From an uncultured bacterium (GTDB lineage: Bacteria > Bacillota_I > Bacilli_A > RF39 > UBA660), in the NCBI GenBank assembly GCA_949285775.1, contig CASEAD010000029.1, positions 1 through 8,259 on the forward strand: DNA of 8,259 nucleotides, in the 5' to 3' direction. The notes under the pieces are model-generated. The model did not search any database, was not told the origin of the DNA, and was given only the letters and a program-made list of their open reading frames with translations. The position numbers were made by a program, and so were the translations under genes. Shown piece by piece: positions 1-5,869 of the stretch (within the stretch, counting starts at the first letter, position 1; every line of letters starts with the position of its first letter).

Positions 1-1422
1 AATCATCATAACAATAAATATTACAATAAATAATTCTAATATAAATCTCCAAATATACTTAACCCAAGTCTTATATGGAACCTCTAAGTAAGTAAGACCA
101 ACAATAAGCAATAAACTAGTAGGCCCAATTAAACCAACTAAACCATATAAACTTTGGAATGCAATAGCATATACACTCAAATTAGCACCATCAGATAACA
201 CTGATACAATTGGAGAAAATACACCAGCAGTAGTATAATACAAATCAACATTAGTAATACTACCCAATATAGTAATTAAAGAACTAACAACTACATTATC
301 AGGAAAACTCTCACTAGCATTAGTAATAATAGTCTCAACAAAACCATTATTATAACTACATACCAATACCGTATATGCAAGCATTGCTATCATAACAGCA
401 GGTAACATCTTCTTAGCGCCCACTACAATTGCTTCAAATGCACTATCCAACTTAATTCTATAAACAAACTTAATAATTAAACTAAATAACGCTACTAAAA
501 CAATAGGCATCATAAAGTTACCCAAATTATACCAAGTACCAAAAGCTGAAAAATTAGATGATATCAAATTAGAAAACACAGTATAATCCCCAATTGATAA
601 CCCAGTAAGCCAAGTATGAAAATCATCAAATACACTAATTTCAAACAAATCATACCAAGGTATAAATCCTAACACTAACAATACTAAAAATATAACTAAC
701 ATAGTAGCCAAAGGCCATACCTTAACACCTTCATAATTAGCTTTTACAACCTTACCACTCTTATCTTTAGTTTCAATTAATAAAGCATCATTTTTAGTTA
801 ATTCATATCCCTTATCATTCTCCAACCTCTTAATATATTTACAAATATATAAAACAAGAAGTCCACAAACCAATACTAATAACAATATCTTAGGAAATAT
901 ATTTCCCCACTTATCATCTAAACCTACCAAAGTCTCAAAAGTTGACATTCCAGCAGAATCACTAACAGTAGTAAATACACCACCAATAAACCCTACTAAA
1001 ACTGCTCCAACTGTCGCTGATAACGCTACTAACTTATCATAACCAAGTAATAATATAATAGATACCACAAATGGAATAAATAATAACATTACCAAATTAA
1101 AACCAGTTAAAGAAGCAACAACCGCAAATATTATAGTAGATGCAATTACAAACTTCTTCTTATTATCACTAAACTTATCTGCAATAATATCAAGCATCTT
1201 TCTATAAGCTTTAGTCCTATTAAGTAGTCCATAAAAACCACCCACTACCAATATAAATACAGCAGTATCAAAGAAATAATAATATGACTGAATATAATTA
1301 ATAAATACATCACCTAACGGCAAATAACTAATCTCAGCATATCTCCCTTCAATACAATAAGTAGCAATCACTACTAATAACAACATAACTAATAAAACTT
1401 TAACTAAACCATATTTTTTCAT
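1..1422 (-). CDS. YfcC/DcuC-like multi-pass membrane transporter (partial, C-terminal end missing)
   Basis: The frame is open for 474 codons from an ATG at 1422 to the window edge, so the stop codon lies outside. An AGGAGG ribosome binding site (1430-1435) sits 7 nt before the start. The product is very hydrophobic, with about ten to twelve membrane segments, for example near residues 6-24, 53-70, 91-126, 131-152, 174-196, 236-254, 302-321, 334-356, 376-396, 417-445 and 457-474. A hydrophilic loop lies at about 197-235. The arrangement, and the C-terminal pattern 'PTSLLLI...VPYKTWVKYI' (434-456), resemble the YfcC/DcuC ion-transporter families, whose members are predicted C4-dicarboxylate, amino-acid or other anion carriers. 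By comparison with those families only a few residues should be missing. The substrate cannot be told from sequence. It is a separate transcription unit, with its own promoter after the lysS terminator. The NhaC or AbgT families are the alternatives. Confidence 0.65.
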   Translation of the reverse strand, partial: MKKYGLVKVLLVMLLLVVIATYCIEGRYAEISYLPLGDVFINYIQSYYYFFDTAVFILVVGGFYGLLNRTKAYRKMLDIIADKFSDNKKKFVIASTIIFAVVASLTGFNLVMLLFIPFVVSIILLLGYDKLVALSATVGAVLVGFIGGVFTTVSDSAGMSTFETLVGLDDKWGNIFPKILLLVLVCGLLVLYICKYIKRLENDKGYELTKNDALLIETKDKSGKVVKANYEGVKVWPLATMLVIFLVLLVLGFIPWYDLFEISVFDDFHTWLTGLSIGDYTVFSNLISSNFSAFGTWYNLGNFMMPIVLVALFSLIIKFVYRIKLDSAFEAIVVGAKKMLPAVMIAMLAYTVLVCSYNNGFVETIITNASESFPDNVVVSSLITILGSITNVDLYYTTAGVFSPIVSVLSDGANLSVYAIAFQSLYGLVGLIGPTSLLLIVGLTYLEVPYKTWVKYIWRFILELFIVIFIVMMI

Positions 1423-1442
1423 TATCACGCCTCCTAAAACCA

Positions 1443-1471
1443 ATTATAGCACCACTTTATTTACTTGTATA
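1443..1471 (-). promoter_or_regulatory. Sigma-A-type promoter for the transporter gene
   Basis: The -35 box is TATACA (1466-1471), the spacer is 17 nt, and the -10 box is a perfect TATAAT (1443-1448) preceded by TG one base upstream (extended -10). The predicted transcript starts near 1436, directly at the AGGAGG ribosome binding site, which gives a leader of only about 15 nt. Confidence 0.7.
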
Positions 1472-1513
1472 GATTTTTAACCACTTATTTACAAAAACCG
1501 TACCCCATACCAA

Positions 1514-1541
1514 AAAGAAACAAACAAAAGTTCATTTCTTT
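1514..1541 (-). terminator. Hairpin at the end of lysS, probable intrinsic terminator
   Basis: On the minus strand a 12-bp stem (AAAGAAATGAAC pairing with GTTTGTTTCTTT, two G-T wobbles) closes a TTTT loop. Its 5' arm begins inside the lysS stop codon. The run of T after the stem is short (two T, then GG), though the 3' arm itself ends in TTTCTTT. It is therefore a weaker terminator candidate than the others in the window. Confidence 0.55.
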
Positions 1542-3015
1542 ACTTATTACTATTCTTCATCTGTGGAAATAACACCACATCTCTAATTGAAGGCTGATTA
1601 AATATAATCATCATTAACCTATCAATACCAAATCCCAATCCTGATATAGGAGGCATTCCCTGTTCCATAGCATCAAGAAAACTCTCATCCAAATCCATAG
1701 TCTCATCATCACCTTGAAGACGAGCTTTAAGTTGCTCCTCAAAAGCCTCTCTCTGTACCATAGGATCAACCAACTCAGAGTATGCCTTACATAACTCAGT
1801 ACCACATACTATTACTTGAAAAACATCTATAATTCTCTTATCCTTATCATTTCTCCTAGCAAGTGGAATAAGCACCGCAGGATAATTATATATAATAGTA
1901 GGTTCCACAATATTAGCCCTAACTAACTTCTTATAACAAAAATCTATAATCTGACTCAAAGACTTATAATCATCTAATTCCTCATAACTAAATAACCCCT
2001 TCTTAACTATTTTTTCCTTTAATTCCAAAGGATCACTTACCTCTAAAAAATCAAACTCAAATACCCTTCTCATCTCTTCAACATAATTAATCCTATTCCA
2101 ATTCTCTTTTCCAAAATCAATAACAGTACCCTGATACTCAATCTGCATCGTACCAAACAATTCCATTAATAATCCTCTAATAAAAGACTTATAAAATTTA
2201 ATATTATCCTCAAAATTCCAATAAGAAGCATACCACTCTACCTGAGTAAACTCTTGCAAATGCTCACTATCCATACCTTCATTCCTAAAACACTTAGCAA
2301 CCTCATAAACCTTATCAAAACCACCCGCTATACATTGCTTTAAATAAGTCTCTGGAGCAATCCTCAAATTACAATCCATATCTAAAGCATTATGATGAGT
2401 ATAAAAAGGCTTGGCAGATGCACCACATACAGCATTCTGTAATATAGGAGTCTCTACCTCTAAAAAACCATTCTCTCCCAAAAACTTATGAATATAAGCA
2501 TACAACTTACTCCTACCCAAAAATACTCTCCTAGTATCTTCATTCATAATCAAATCAACATATCTCTGCCTATACTTCATCTCCACATCAGTTAATCCAT
2601 GAAACTTCTCGGGTAAAGGCCTAAGAGCCTTACCCAAAAACTCAAAAACCTTAACCCTAAGCGTTTTCTCACCCGTCTGCGTAGTAAATATTTCCCCCTC
2701 TGCACCTATAAAATCACCAGTATCCATCTGCTTCTTAAAAAAGTCATATGCTTTCTCACCAACCATATCAATCTTAATCTCTAACTGCATATCACCTTCA
2801 ATATCCCTAATTCTAACAAAACTAAGCTTTCCCATCTTCCTCATAAACACAATTCTACCAGCAATTCTAACACCAGTAACACCATCTTCAAGAACCCTAG
2901 CATCTTTCAAAGAATGCGTCCTCTCATACCTATCTGGATAAGGATTACAATATTCTCTAATTACATCTAACTTTCCAATCCTAACTAATTCCTGTTCACT
3001 TCTATCTTTAATCAT
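1540..3015 (-). CDS. lysS: Lysyl-tRNA synthetase, class II
   Basis: Charges tRNA-Lys with lysine using ATP in the cytoplasm. The 491-residue product has the usual LysRS order: an N-terminal helix ending in 'PYPDRYERTHS', an OB-fold anticodon-binding domain (about 48-130), then the class II catalytic core. Motif 1 is at 183-192 ('GFLEVETPIL'), the conserved 'THHNALDMD' at 206-214, motif 2 begins 'FRNEG' at 243, and motif 3 'GLGFGIDR' is at 459-466. The motif 2 loop reads 'SEHLQEFT', where most bacterial LysRS have 'RHNPEFT'. An in-frame GTG at 3030 would add five residues, but a purine-rich AAGG lies only 3 nt before it. The ATG at 3015 matches the family N terminus and is preferred, although its spacing (18 nt from AAGG) is long. 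dusB lies upstream, as in B. subtilis. lysS has its own promoter and short leader. Confidence 0.96.
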   Translation of the reverse strand: MIKDRSEQELVRIGKLDVIREYCNPYPDRYERTHSLKDARVLEDGVTGVRIAGRIVFMRKMGKLSFVRIRDIEGDMQLEIKIDMVGEKAYDFFKKQMDTGDFIGAEGEIFTTQTGEKTLRVKVFEFLGKALRPLPEKFHGLTDVEMKYRQRYVDLIMNEDTRRVFLGRSKLYAYIHKFLGENGFLEVETPILQNAVCGASAKPFYTHHNALDMDCNLRIAPETYLKQCIAGGFDKVYEVAKCFRNEGMDSEHLQEFTQVEWYASYWNFEDNIKFYKSFIRGLLMELFGTMQIEYQGTVIDFGKENWNRINYVEEMRRVFEFDFLEVSDPLELKEKIVKKGLFSYEELDDYKSLSQIIDFCYKKLVRANIVEPTIIYNYPAVLIPLARRNDKDKRIIDVFQVIVCGTELCKAYSELVDPMVQREAFEEQLKARLQGDDETMDLDESFLDAMEQGMPPISGLGFGIDRLMMIIFNQPSIRDVVLFPQMKNSNK

Positions 3016-3062
3016 AACAATACATCTCACTTTCCTTAATAATATTCTACTAAATCACACTC

Positions 3063-3119
3063 TTATGCCTTAATATAATACTTCCTATAACCCCGTTTCC
3101 GAAAAACCATCTTTTCCAT
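3063..3119 (-). CDS. Possible 18-residue basic leader peptide upstream of lysS
   Basis: An ATG at 3119 opens an 18-codon frame (MEKMVFRKRGYRKYYIKA) ending in TAA, 47 nt before the lysS ATG. An AGGAG site (3130-3134) lies 10 nt upstream and a good promoter (3148-3176) places it at the front of the lysS transcript. Four of 18 residues are Lys and three are Arg. A leader peptide rich in lysine codons in front of a lysyl-tRNA synthetase would fit translation-dependent attenuation, but no clear terminator hairpin follows it. The peptide matches no family I recognise. It could be a chance frame; the ribosome binding site and position are the only support. Confidence 0.35.
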   Translation of the reverse strand: MEKMVFRKRGYRKYYIKA

Positions 3120-3147
3120 AACAAACCAACTCCTAAAAAACAACACT

Positions 3148-3176
3148 ATTATACACCAACTTAATAATTTAAACAA
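3148..3176 (-). promoter_or_regulatory. Sigma-A-type promoter for lysS and its leader
   Basis: The -35 box is TTGTTT (3171-3176), the spacer 17 nt, and the -10 box a perfect TATAAT (3148-3153). Transcription should begin near 3141, giving a leader of about 125 nt before lysS, which carries the 18-codon ORF. No T-box consensus (UGGNACC) is present and the leader is shorter than a typical T-box. The gap between dusB and this promoter has only a weak TTTAAA-8-TTTAAA inverted repeat and no T-run, so read-through from dusB is likely. Confidence 0.65.
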
Positions 3177-3187
3177 CATTTTTTAAA

Positions 3188-4165
3188 CTAACCACCCAAC
3201 TTCTTCAAATAATTACTCAATATCTTTCTTAATTCATCACTACTAACAACCTTAAAACATTCCTCTTTAACCTCCTTAGCATAAGGCATTCCCTTAATAT
3301 ACCAAGCAATATGACTACGCATCTCCAATACCGCTACCTTTTCACACTTAATCTTTAACAAATAATCAAGATGATGAAAACACATATCAATTCTTTCCCT
3401 ATAACTAGGCTTATCACAAATAACACCCCTATCAAAATAACTAACTAATTCTCTTATAAGCCAAGGATTTCCCAAACACCCCCTACCAATCATAATTGCA
3501 TCAACTAAAGTATATTCAAACATCTTCTTAGCACTCTCAATATCTACAATATCCCCATTACCAATAACAGGAATATTAACAGCTTCCTTAACTTTCTTTA
3601 TAATATCTAAATCAACCTTACCAGAATACCCCTGACTCCTAGTCCTCCCATGAATAGTAATAGCACTAGCACCCGCCTCTTCACATATACGAGCAACCTC
3701 TACCGCATTAATACTATCACTATCCCAACCACTTCTAATCTTAACCGTAACAGGAACAGAAACCGCCTCAACAACCGCCTTAACTATTTCTTTAATCTTT
3801 AAAGGATCTTTTAACAAAGCCGATCCCGCTTGTGCCCTAACCGCAACCTTAGGAACAGGACACCCCATATTAATATCAATAATATCAGGTTTCATCTTCT
3901 CACATACAAACTTAGCCGCCTTAACAAAAGTCTCTACATCACTACCAAATATCTGCTGAGCAATAGGCCTCTCACTCTCTTCCATATAAAGCATATCAAT
4001 AGTCTTCTTACTATTATAAACTAAAGCCTTATCACTAACCATCTCTGCATATAACAAACCACACCCCATCTCCTTAATAATCTTCCTAAAAGCACTATTA
4101 CAAACCCCCGCCATCGGCGCTAAAACTATCCTATTATCTATCTTAACATTACCAATATAAAACAT
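3188..4165 (-). CDS. dusB: tRNA-dihydrouridine synthase, DusB family
   Basis: FMN- and NADPH-dependent enzyme that reduces specific uridines in tRNA to dihydrouridine. The 325-residue product is of normal length and starts with the family's 'RIVLAPMAGVCNSAFR' (12-27) flavin-binding strand. The catalytic Cys is 102 in 'NMGCPVPK'. 'IHGRT' (171-175), 'IGNGDI' (201-206) and 'GRG' (227-229) form the FMN phosphate site, and a helical C-terminal domain carries 'MRSHIAWYIKGMP' (282-294). The segment after the catalytic Cys reads 'VAVRAQAGSALL', one residue longer than E. coli DusB as I remember it. The ATG lies 10 nt after the stop of the zinc-ribbon gene. An AGGAG inside that gene (4186-4190) is 20 nt away and a closer GTGGGTG is weak, so translational coupling is likely. 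dusB-lysS adjacency matches B. subtilis yacF-lysS. Confidence 0.95.
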   Translation of the reverse strand: MFYIGNVKIDNRIVLAPMAGVCNSAFRKIIKEMGCGLLYAEMVSDKALVYNSKKTIDMLYMEESERPIAQQIFGSDVETFVKAAKFVCEKMKPDIIDINMGCPVPKVAVRAQAGSALLKDPLKIKEIVKAVVEAVSVPVTVKIRSGWDSDSINAVEVARICEEAGASAITIHGRTRSQGYSGKVDLDIIKKVKEAVNIPVIGNGDIVDIESAKKMFEYTLVDAIMIGRGCLGNPWLIRELVSYFDRGVICDKPSYRERIDMCFHHLDYLLKIKCEKVAVLEMRSHIAWYIKGMPYAKEVKEECFKVVSSDELRKILSNYLKKLGG

Positions 4166-4175
4166 ATTACACCCA

Positions 4176-4760
4176 CTATCTATAACTCCTATTCTCTATC
4201 TTTCTCCTACAATACTTACAAACCCCAAACTTATCACTAACTAAATTATCAGATCCACAATAAGGACACTTAACATAACTAGTATTAACCGCACGCTCCC
4301 TCTTTATCCTCATCTTCATATCATTTTGAGAAGCAATCTCCCTATCCCTATTCTCTATATTCTTAATATAACTAACTAAAGAATTATTAAACTTCCTAAA
4401 AATAATATTAACAACATAACTAACTATTAACAAAATAATCCCCAAACCAATAAGAAACTTACTATAACCAATAAAATCTACATTATATAAATCACTATTA
4501 ACAATATCACTCAAATAAGAAATATTATCTATATCATAAGAAATAACACCTAATATATAATTAACTATCTTAGGTATCAAAATTAATACCCCAACACCTA
4601 TAATAAATAATAAATCCCTAACCCTCTTCCTATTATAAATAAACATTCTAAATAATAACAAACACACCCCTATAAAAGGAATAAAATATAAAACAATTAA
4701 TATAACTGGATAACTAACCAAAACCTTAATTATAAAATTATCTCTCACAAACATCACCAT
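4176..4760 (-). CDS. Membrane protein with a C-terminal zinc ribbon, function unknown
   Basis: The 194-residue product has hydrophobic segments at about 10-40 (one or two helices), 47-72 and 101-122. A charged helix-prone linker (about 123-160) is followed by a zinc ribbon with Cys 165, 168, 181 and 184 ('CPYC' ... 'CKYC'). No enzyme motif is visible. The ribbon is presumably cytoplasmic, given the flanking Lys/Arg residues. I cannot assign a function; small zinc-ribbon membrane proteins of this kind are common and mostly uncharacterised in low-GC Firmicutes. It probably shares a transcript with dusB, 10 nt downstream. ATG codons at 4760 and 4754 and a GTG between them could all serve as start. 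No Shine-Dalgarno site precedes them, and the extended -10 box lies so close that the message may be leaderless. Confidence 0.8.
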   Translation of the reverse strand: MVMFVRDNFIIKVLVSYPVILIVLYFIPFIGVCLLLFRMFIYNRKRVRDLLFIIGVGVLILIPKIVNYILGVISYDIDNISYLSDIVNSDLYNVDFIGYSKFLIGLGIILLIVSYVVNIIFRKFNNSLVSYIKNIENRDREIASQNDMKMRIKRERAVNTSYVKCPYCGSDNLVSDKFGVCKYCRRKIENRSYR

Positions 4761-4764
4761 CTAT

Positions 4765-4770
4765 ATTGTA
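4765..4770 (-). promoter_or_regulatory. Extended -10 promoter for the zinc-ribbon-dusB unit
   Basis: TACAAT (4765-4770) is preceded by TG and one base, the extended -10 form, while the -35 position is only T-rich. Four bases separate the box from the ATG at 4760, so transcription would begin on or within the start-codon cluster 4760-4752. The upstream side runs straight into the rhodanese terminator's T-tract. Confidence 0.45.
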
Positions 4771-4788
4771 ACAAATTAACACAAAAAT

Positions 4789-4822
4789 AAAAAGAACATA
4801 TCTAAAAAAATATATCCTTTTT
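4789..4822 (-). terminator. Intrinsic terminator after the rhodanese gene
   Basis: A 14-bp stem with three G-T wobbles (arms 4822-4809 and 4802-4789) closes a 6-nt loop. The 3' arm ends in CTTTTT and is followed by ATTTTT. The 5' arm starts inside the TAA stop codon of the rhodanese gene. Confidence 0.75.
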
Positions 4823-5108
4823 ACCCAAACACTCTCTTATACTCATCATATCCCCCAATAACACTAACAGTATCATACCCAAATAAATTAAGCCTACGAA
4901 CCAACTCCAAACTCTGTTCCCCAGTATCACAATACATATAATACCTATTAACCTTATTCAAATAATGATTATGATTATTAAGTAAATTATAAGAAGGAAT
5001 ACTAATAGCCCCCTTTATATGCCCTAAATTATAATAATAAAAATTCCTAATATCTATAATAATAGCATTATCTATCTCCATTAACCCATACACACTAATA
5101 GTATCCAT
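4821..5108 (-). CDS. Single-domain rhodanese-like protein
   Basis: A 95-residue single rhodanese domain, the size of stand-alone PspE/GlpE-type sulfurtransferases, which pass sulfane sulfur via a cysteine persulfide in the cytoplasm. 'IIIDIRNFYYYNLGHIKGA' (16-34) is the family's first conserved block. The active-site loop is 'CDTGEQS' with the presumed catalytic Cys 60, and 'GYDTVSVIGGYDEY' (77-90) is the C-terminal block. The loop has Gln where many family members have Arg (CxxGxRS), which could change substrate preference. An AAGAGG site (5115-5120) lies 6 nt before the ATG at 5108, which decides this start over one 69 nt further upstream. The gene stands alone between two terminators, and no sulfur-metabolism neighbour is present to suggest a partner. 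A promoter must lie in 5120-5175, but only weak candidates are visible. Confidence 0.88.
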   Translation of the reverse strand: MDTISVYGLMEIDNAIIIDIRNFYYYNLGHIKGAISIPSYNLLNNHNHYLNKVNRYYMYCDTGEQSLELVRRLNLFGYDTVSVIGGYDEYKRVFG

Positions 5109-5114
5109 ACCACA

Positions 5115-5120
5115 CCTCTT
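5115..5120 (-). promoter_or_regulatory. Ribosome binding site fixing the rhodanese start
   Basis: AAGAGG is 6 nt from the ATG at 5108. It excludes the longer reading, whose extra 23 residues do not belong to the rhodanese domain. Confidence 0.8.
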
Positions 5121-5179
5121 ATAGTAATATATTAATAATCTAAATACATAATAAGTTAATCTCCCCACAAACAACAAAA

Positions 5180-5212
5180 AATACCTTATTTAGATTTACT
5201 AAATAAAGTATT
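5180..5212 (-). terminator. Intrinsic terminator after the pilin gene
   Basis: A 14-bp stem with one wobble (arms 5212-5199 and 5193-5180) closes a 5-nt TAAAT loop and is followed by TTTT. It starts 23 nt after the pilin stop codon, unlike the other terminators here, which overlap the stop. Confidence 0.88.
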
Positions 5213-5235
5213 ATCTAATTTAATATAACTTATTA

Positions 5236-5799
5236 CTAAGAAGTAACTTCTTCACAAGTTTTAGTACCACCAGTACAACCATTATCTTCACTAGATATTG
5301 CATAAGTAACAACATAACTATTTACATTATATCTACCTTCTGGATTTGCCACTAATAATACTTCAATTTTTCCATCATAAGAACGAATTGCTGAACAAGT
5401 ATTAGCATTAACAGTTGGATCACCAGTATCAGTTGGAGCCGTACCATCTAATTTAAAATTACTACCACTTAAATCATATAAATTTGCTAAATTTTCTGTT
5501 GTATCACTAGGATCCCCAACAGTAGTTAAACATTGCCATTTCTCATTTTGAGCTACATACTGAGCAACTGCTGCTGGAATAGTCTTATCATCACTATTCA
5601 ATAACTCATCCTGTGCAACAGTCTCATTATACCAATTAGCAAATGATACTGCATTAGTATGTAATGTACTAATCCTAGAACTATTCATAGAATTAAGAAC
5701 AGATGGTACAGTAATACCTACAACTAAAGCTAAAATAACTATAACTGCCAATAATTCAATTAAAGTAAAACCTTTATTATTTAAACCTTTCATTTTCAT
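5236..5799 (-). CDS. Prepilin-like protein with type III signal (type IV pilin/pseudopilin family)
   Basis: The 187-residue product begins with a short basic leader and 'NNKGFTLIELLAVIVILALV' (7-26), the classic prepilin peptidase site: cleavage after Gly 10, Phe 11 as the methylated first residue, Glu 15 as E+5. A membrane/assembly helix follows (11-33). The rest is a polar Asp/Thr/Asn-rich domain with four cysteines (90, 135, 175, 182); the last two could form a C-terminal disulfide loop. Such proteins form fibres of competence, type IV pilus or type II secretion systems, but no ATPase, platform protein or peptidase is encoded nearby. AAAGGAGG (5811-5818) is 11 nt from the ATG at 5799 and only 2 nt from another at 5808, so the start could be three codons earlier. 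Codons favour A-ended forms more than the neighbours, and one CGT occurs. It has its own promoter and terminator. Confidence 0.88.
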   Translation of the reverse strand: MKMKGLNNKGFTLIELLAVIVILALVVGITVPSVLNSMNSSRISTLHTNAVSFANWYNETVAQDELLNSDDKTIPAAVAQYVAQNEKWQCLTTVGDPSDTTENLANLYDLSGSNFKLDGTAPTDTGDPTVNANTCSAIRSYDGKIEVLLVANPEGRYNVNSYVVTYAISSEDNGCTGGTKTCEEVTS

Positions 5800-5831
5800 T
5801 TTAATCATATCCTCCTTTACCTTACAGTATA

Positions 5832-5860
5832 ATAATAACAAAAAACAATTGTTTAGTCAA
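5832..5860 (-). promoter_or_regulatory. Sigma-A-type promoter for the pilin gene, overlapping the rsmD terminator
   Basis: TTGACT (5855-5860), a 17-nt spacer and TATTAT (5832-5837) match consensus at five of six bases in each box. The -35 box spans the rsmD stop codon and part of the terminator hairpin, and the spacer contains the hairpin's 3' arm and T-run. An overlapping TATACT just downstream is a second possible -10, though without a matching -35. Confidence 0.65.
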
Positions 5861-5869
5861 TTGTTTTTT
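5840..5869 (-). terminator. Intrinsic terminator of the ylbD-rsmD cluster
   Basis: A perfect 12-bp stem (AAAAAACAATTG with CAATTGTTTTTT) closes a 6-nt loop, so the 3' arm supplies the T-run. The 5' arm encodes the last codons of rsmD and its TAA stop lies at the loop. The structure is symmetrical and could work in both directions, although no plus-strand gene needs it. Confidence 0.88.

Noticed and set aside
1614..1805. A 63-codon minus-strand frame inside lysS
   Set aside because: It lies wholly within the lysS motif 3 region in another frame, has no family resemblance, and lysS is beyond doubt.
3016..3187. T-box or lysine riboswitch in front of lysS
   Set aside because: The leader is only about 125 nt, has no UGGNACC-type T-box and no recognisable lysine aptamer; only a short ORF and weak hairpins are visible.
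3161..3187. Terminator after dusB (TTTAAA inverted repeat)
   Set aside because: The stem is only 6 bp with an 8-nt loop and no T-run, and the lysS -35 box overlaps it.
3830..4024. A 64-codon plus-strand frame antisense to dusB
   Set aside because: It is the reverse of a well-conserved gene, has composition expected of a shadow frame, and no promoter or ribosome binding site fits.
5109..5177. A 23-residue N-terminal extension of the rhodanese
   Set aside because: The hydrophobic, Tyr-rich extension covers the probable promoter and ribosome binding site; AAGAGG at 5115-5120 supports the start at 5108.
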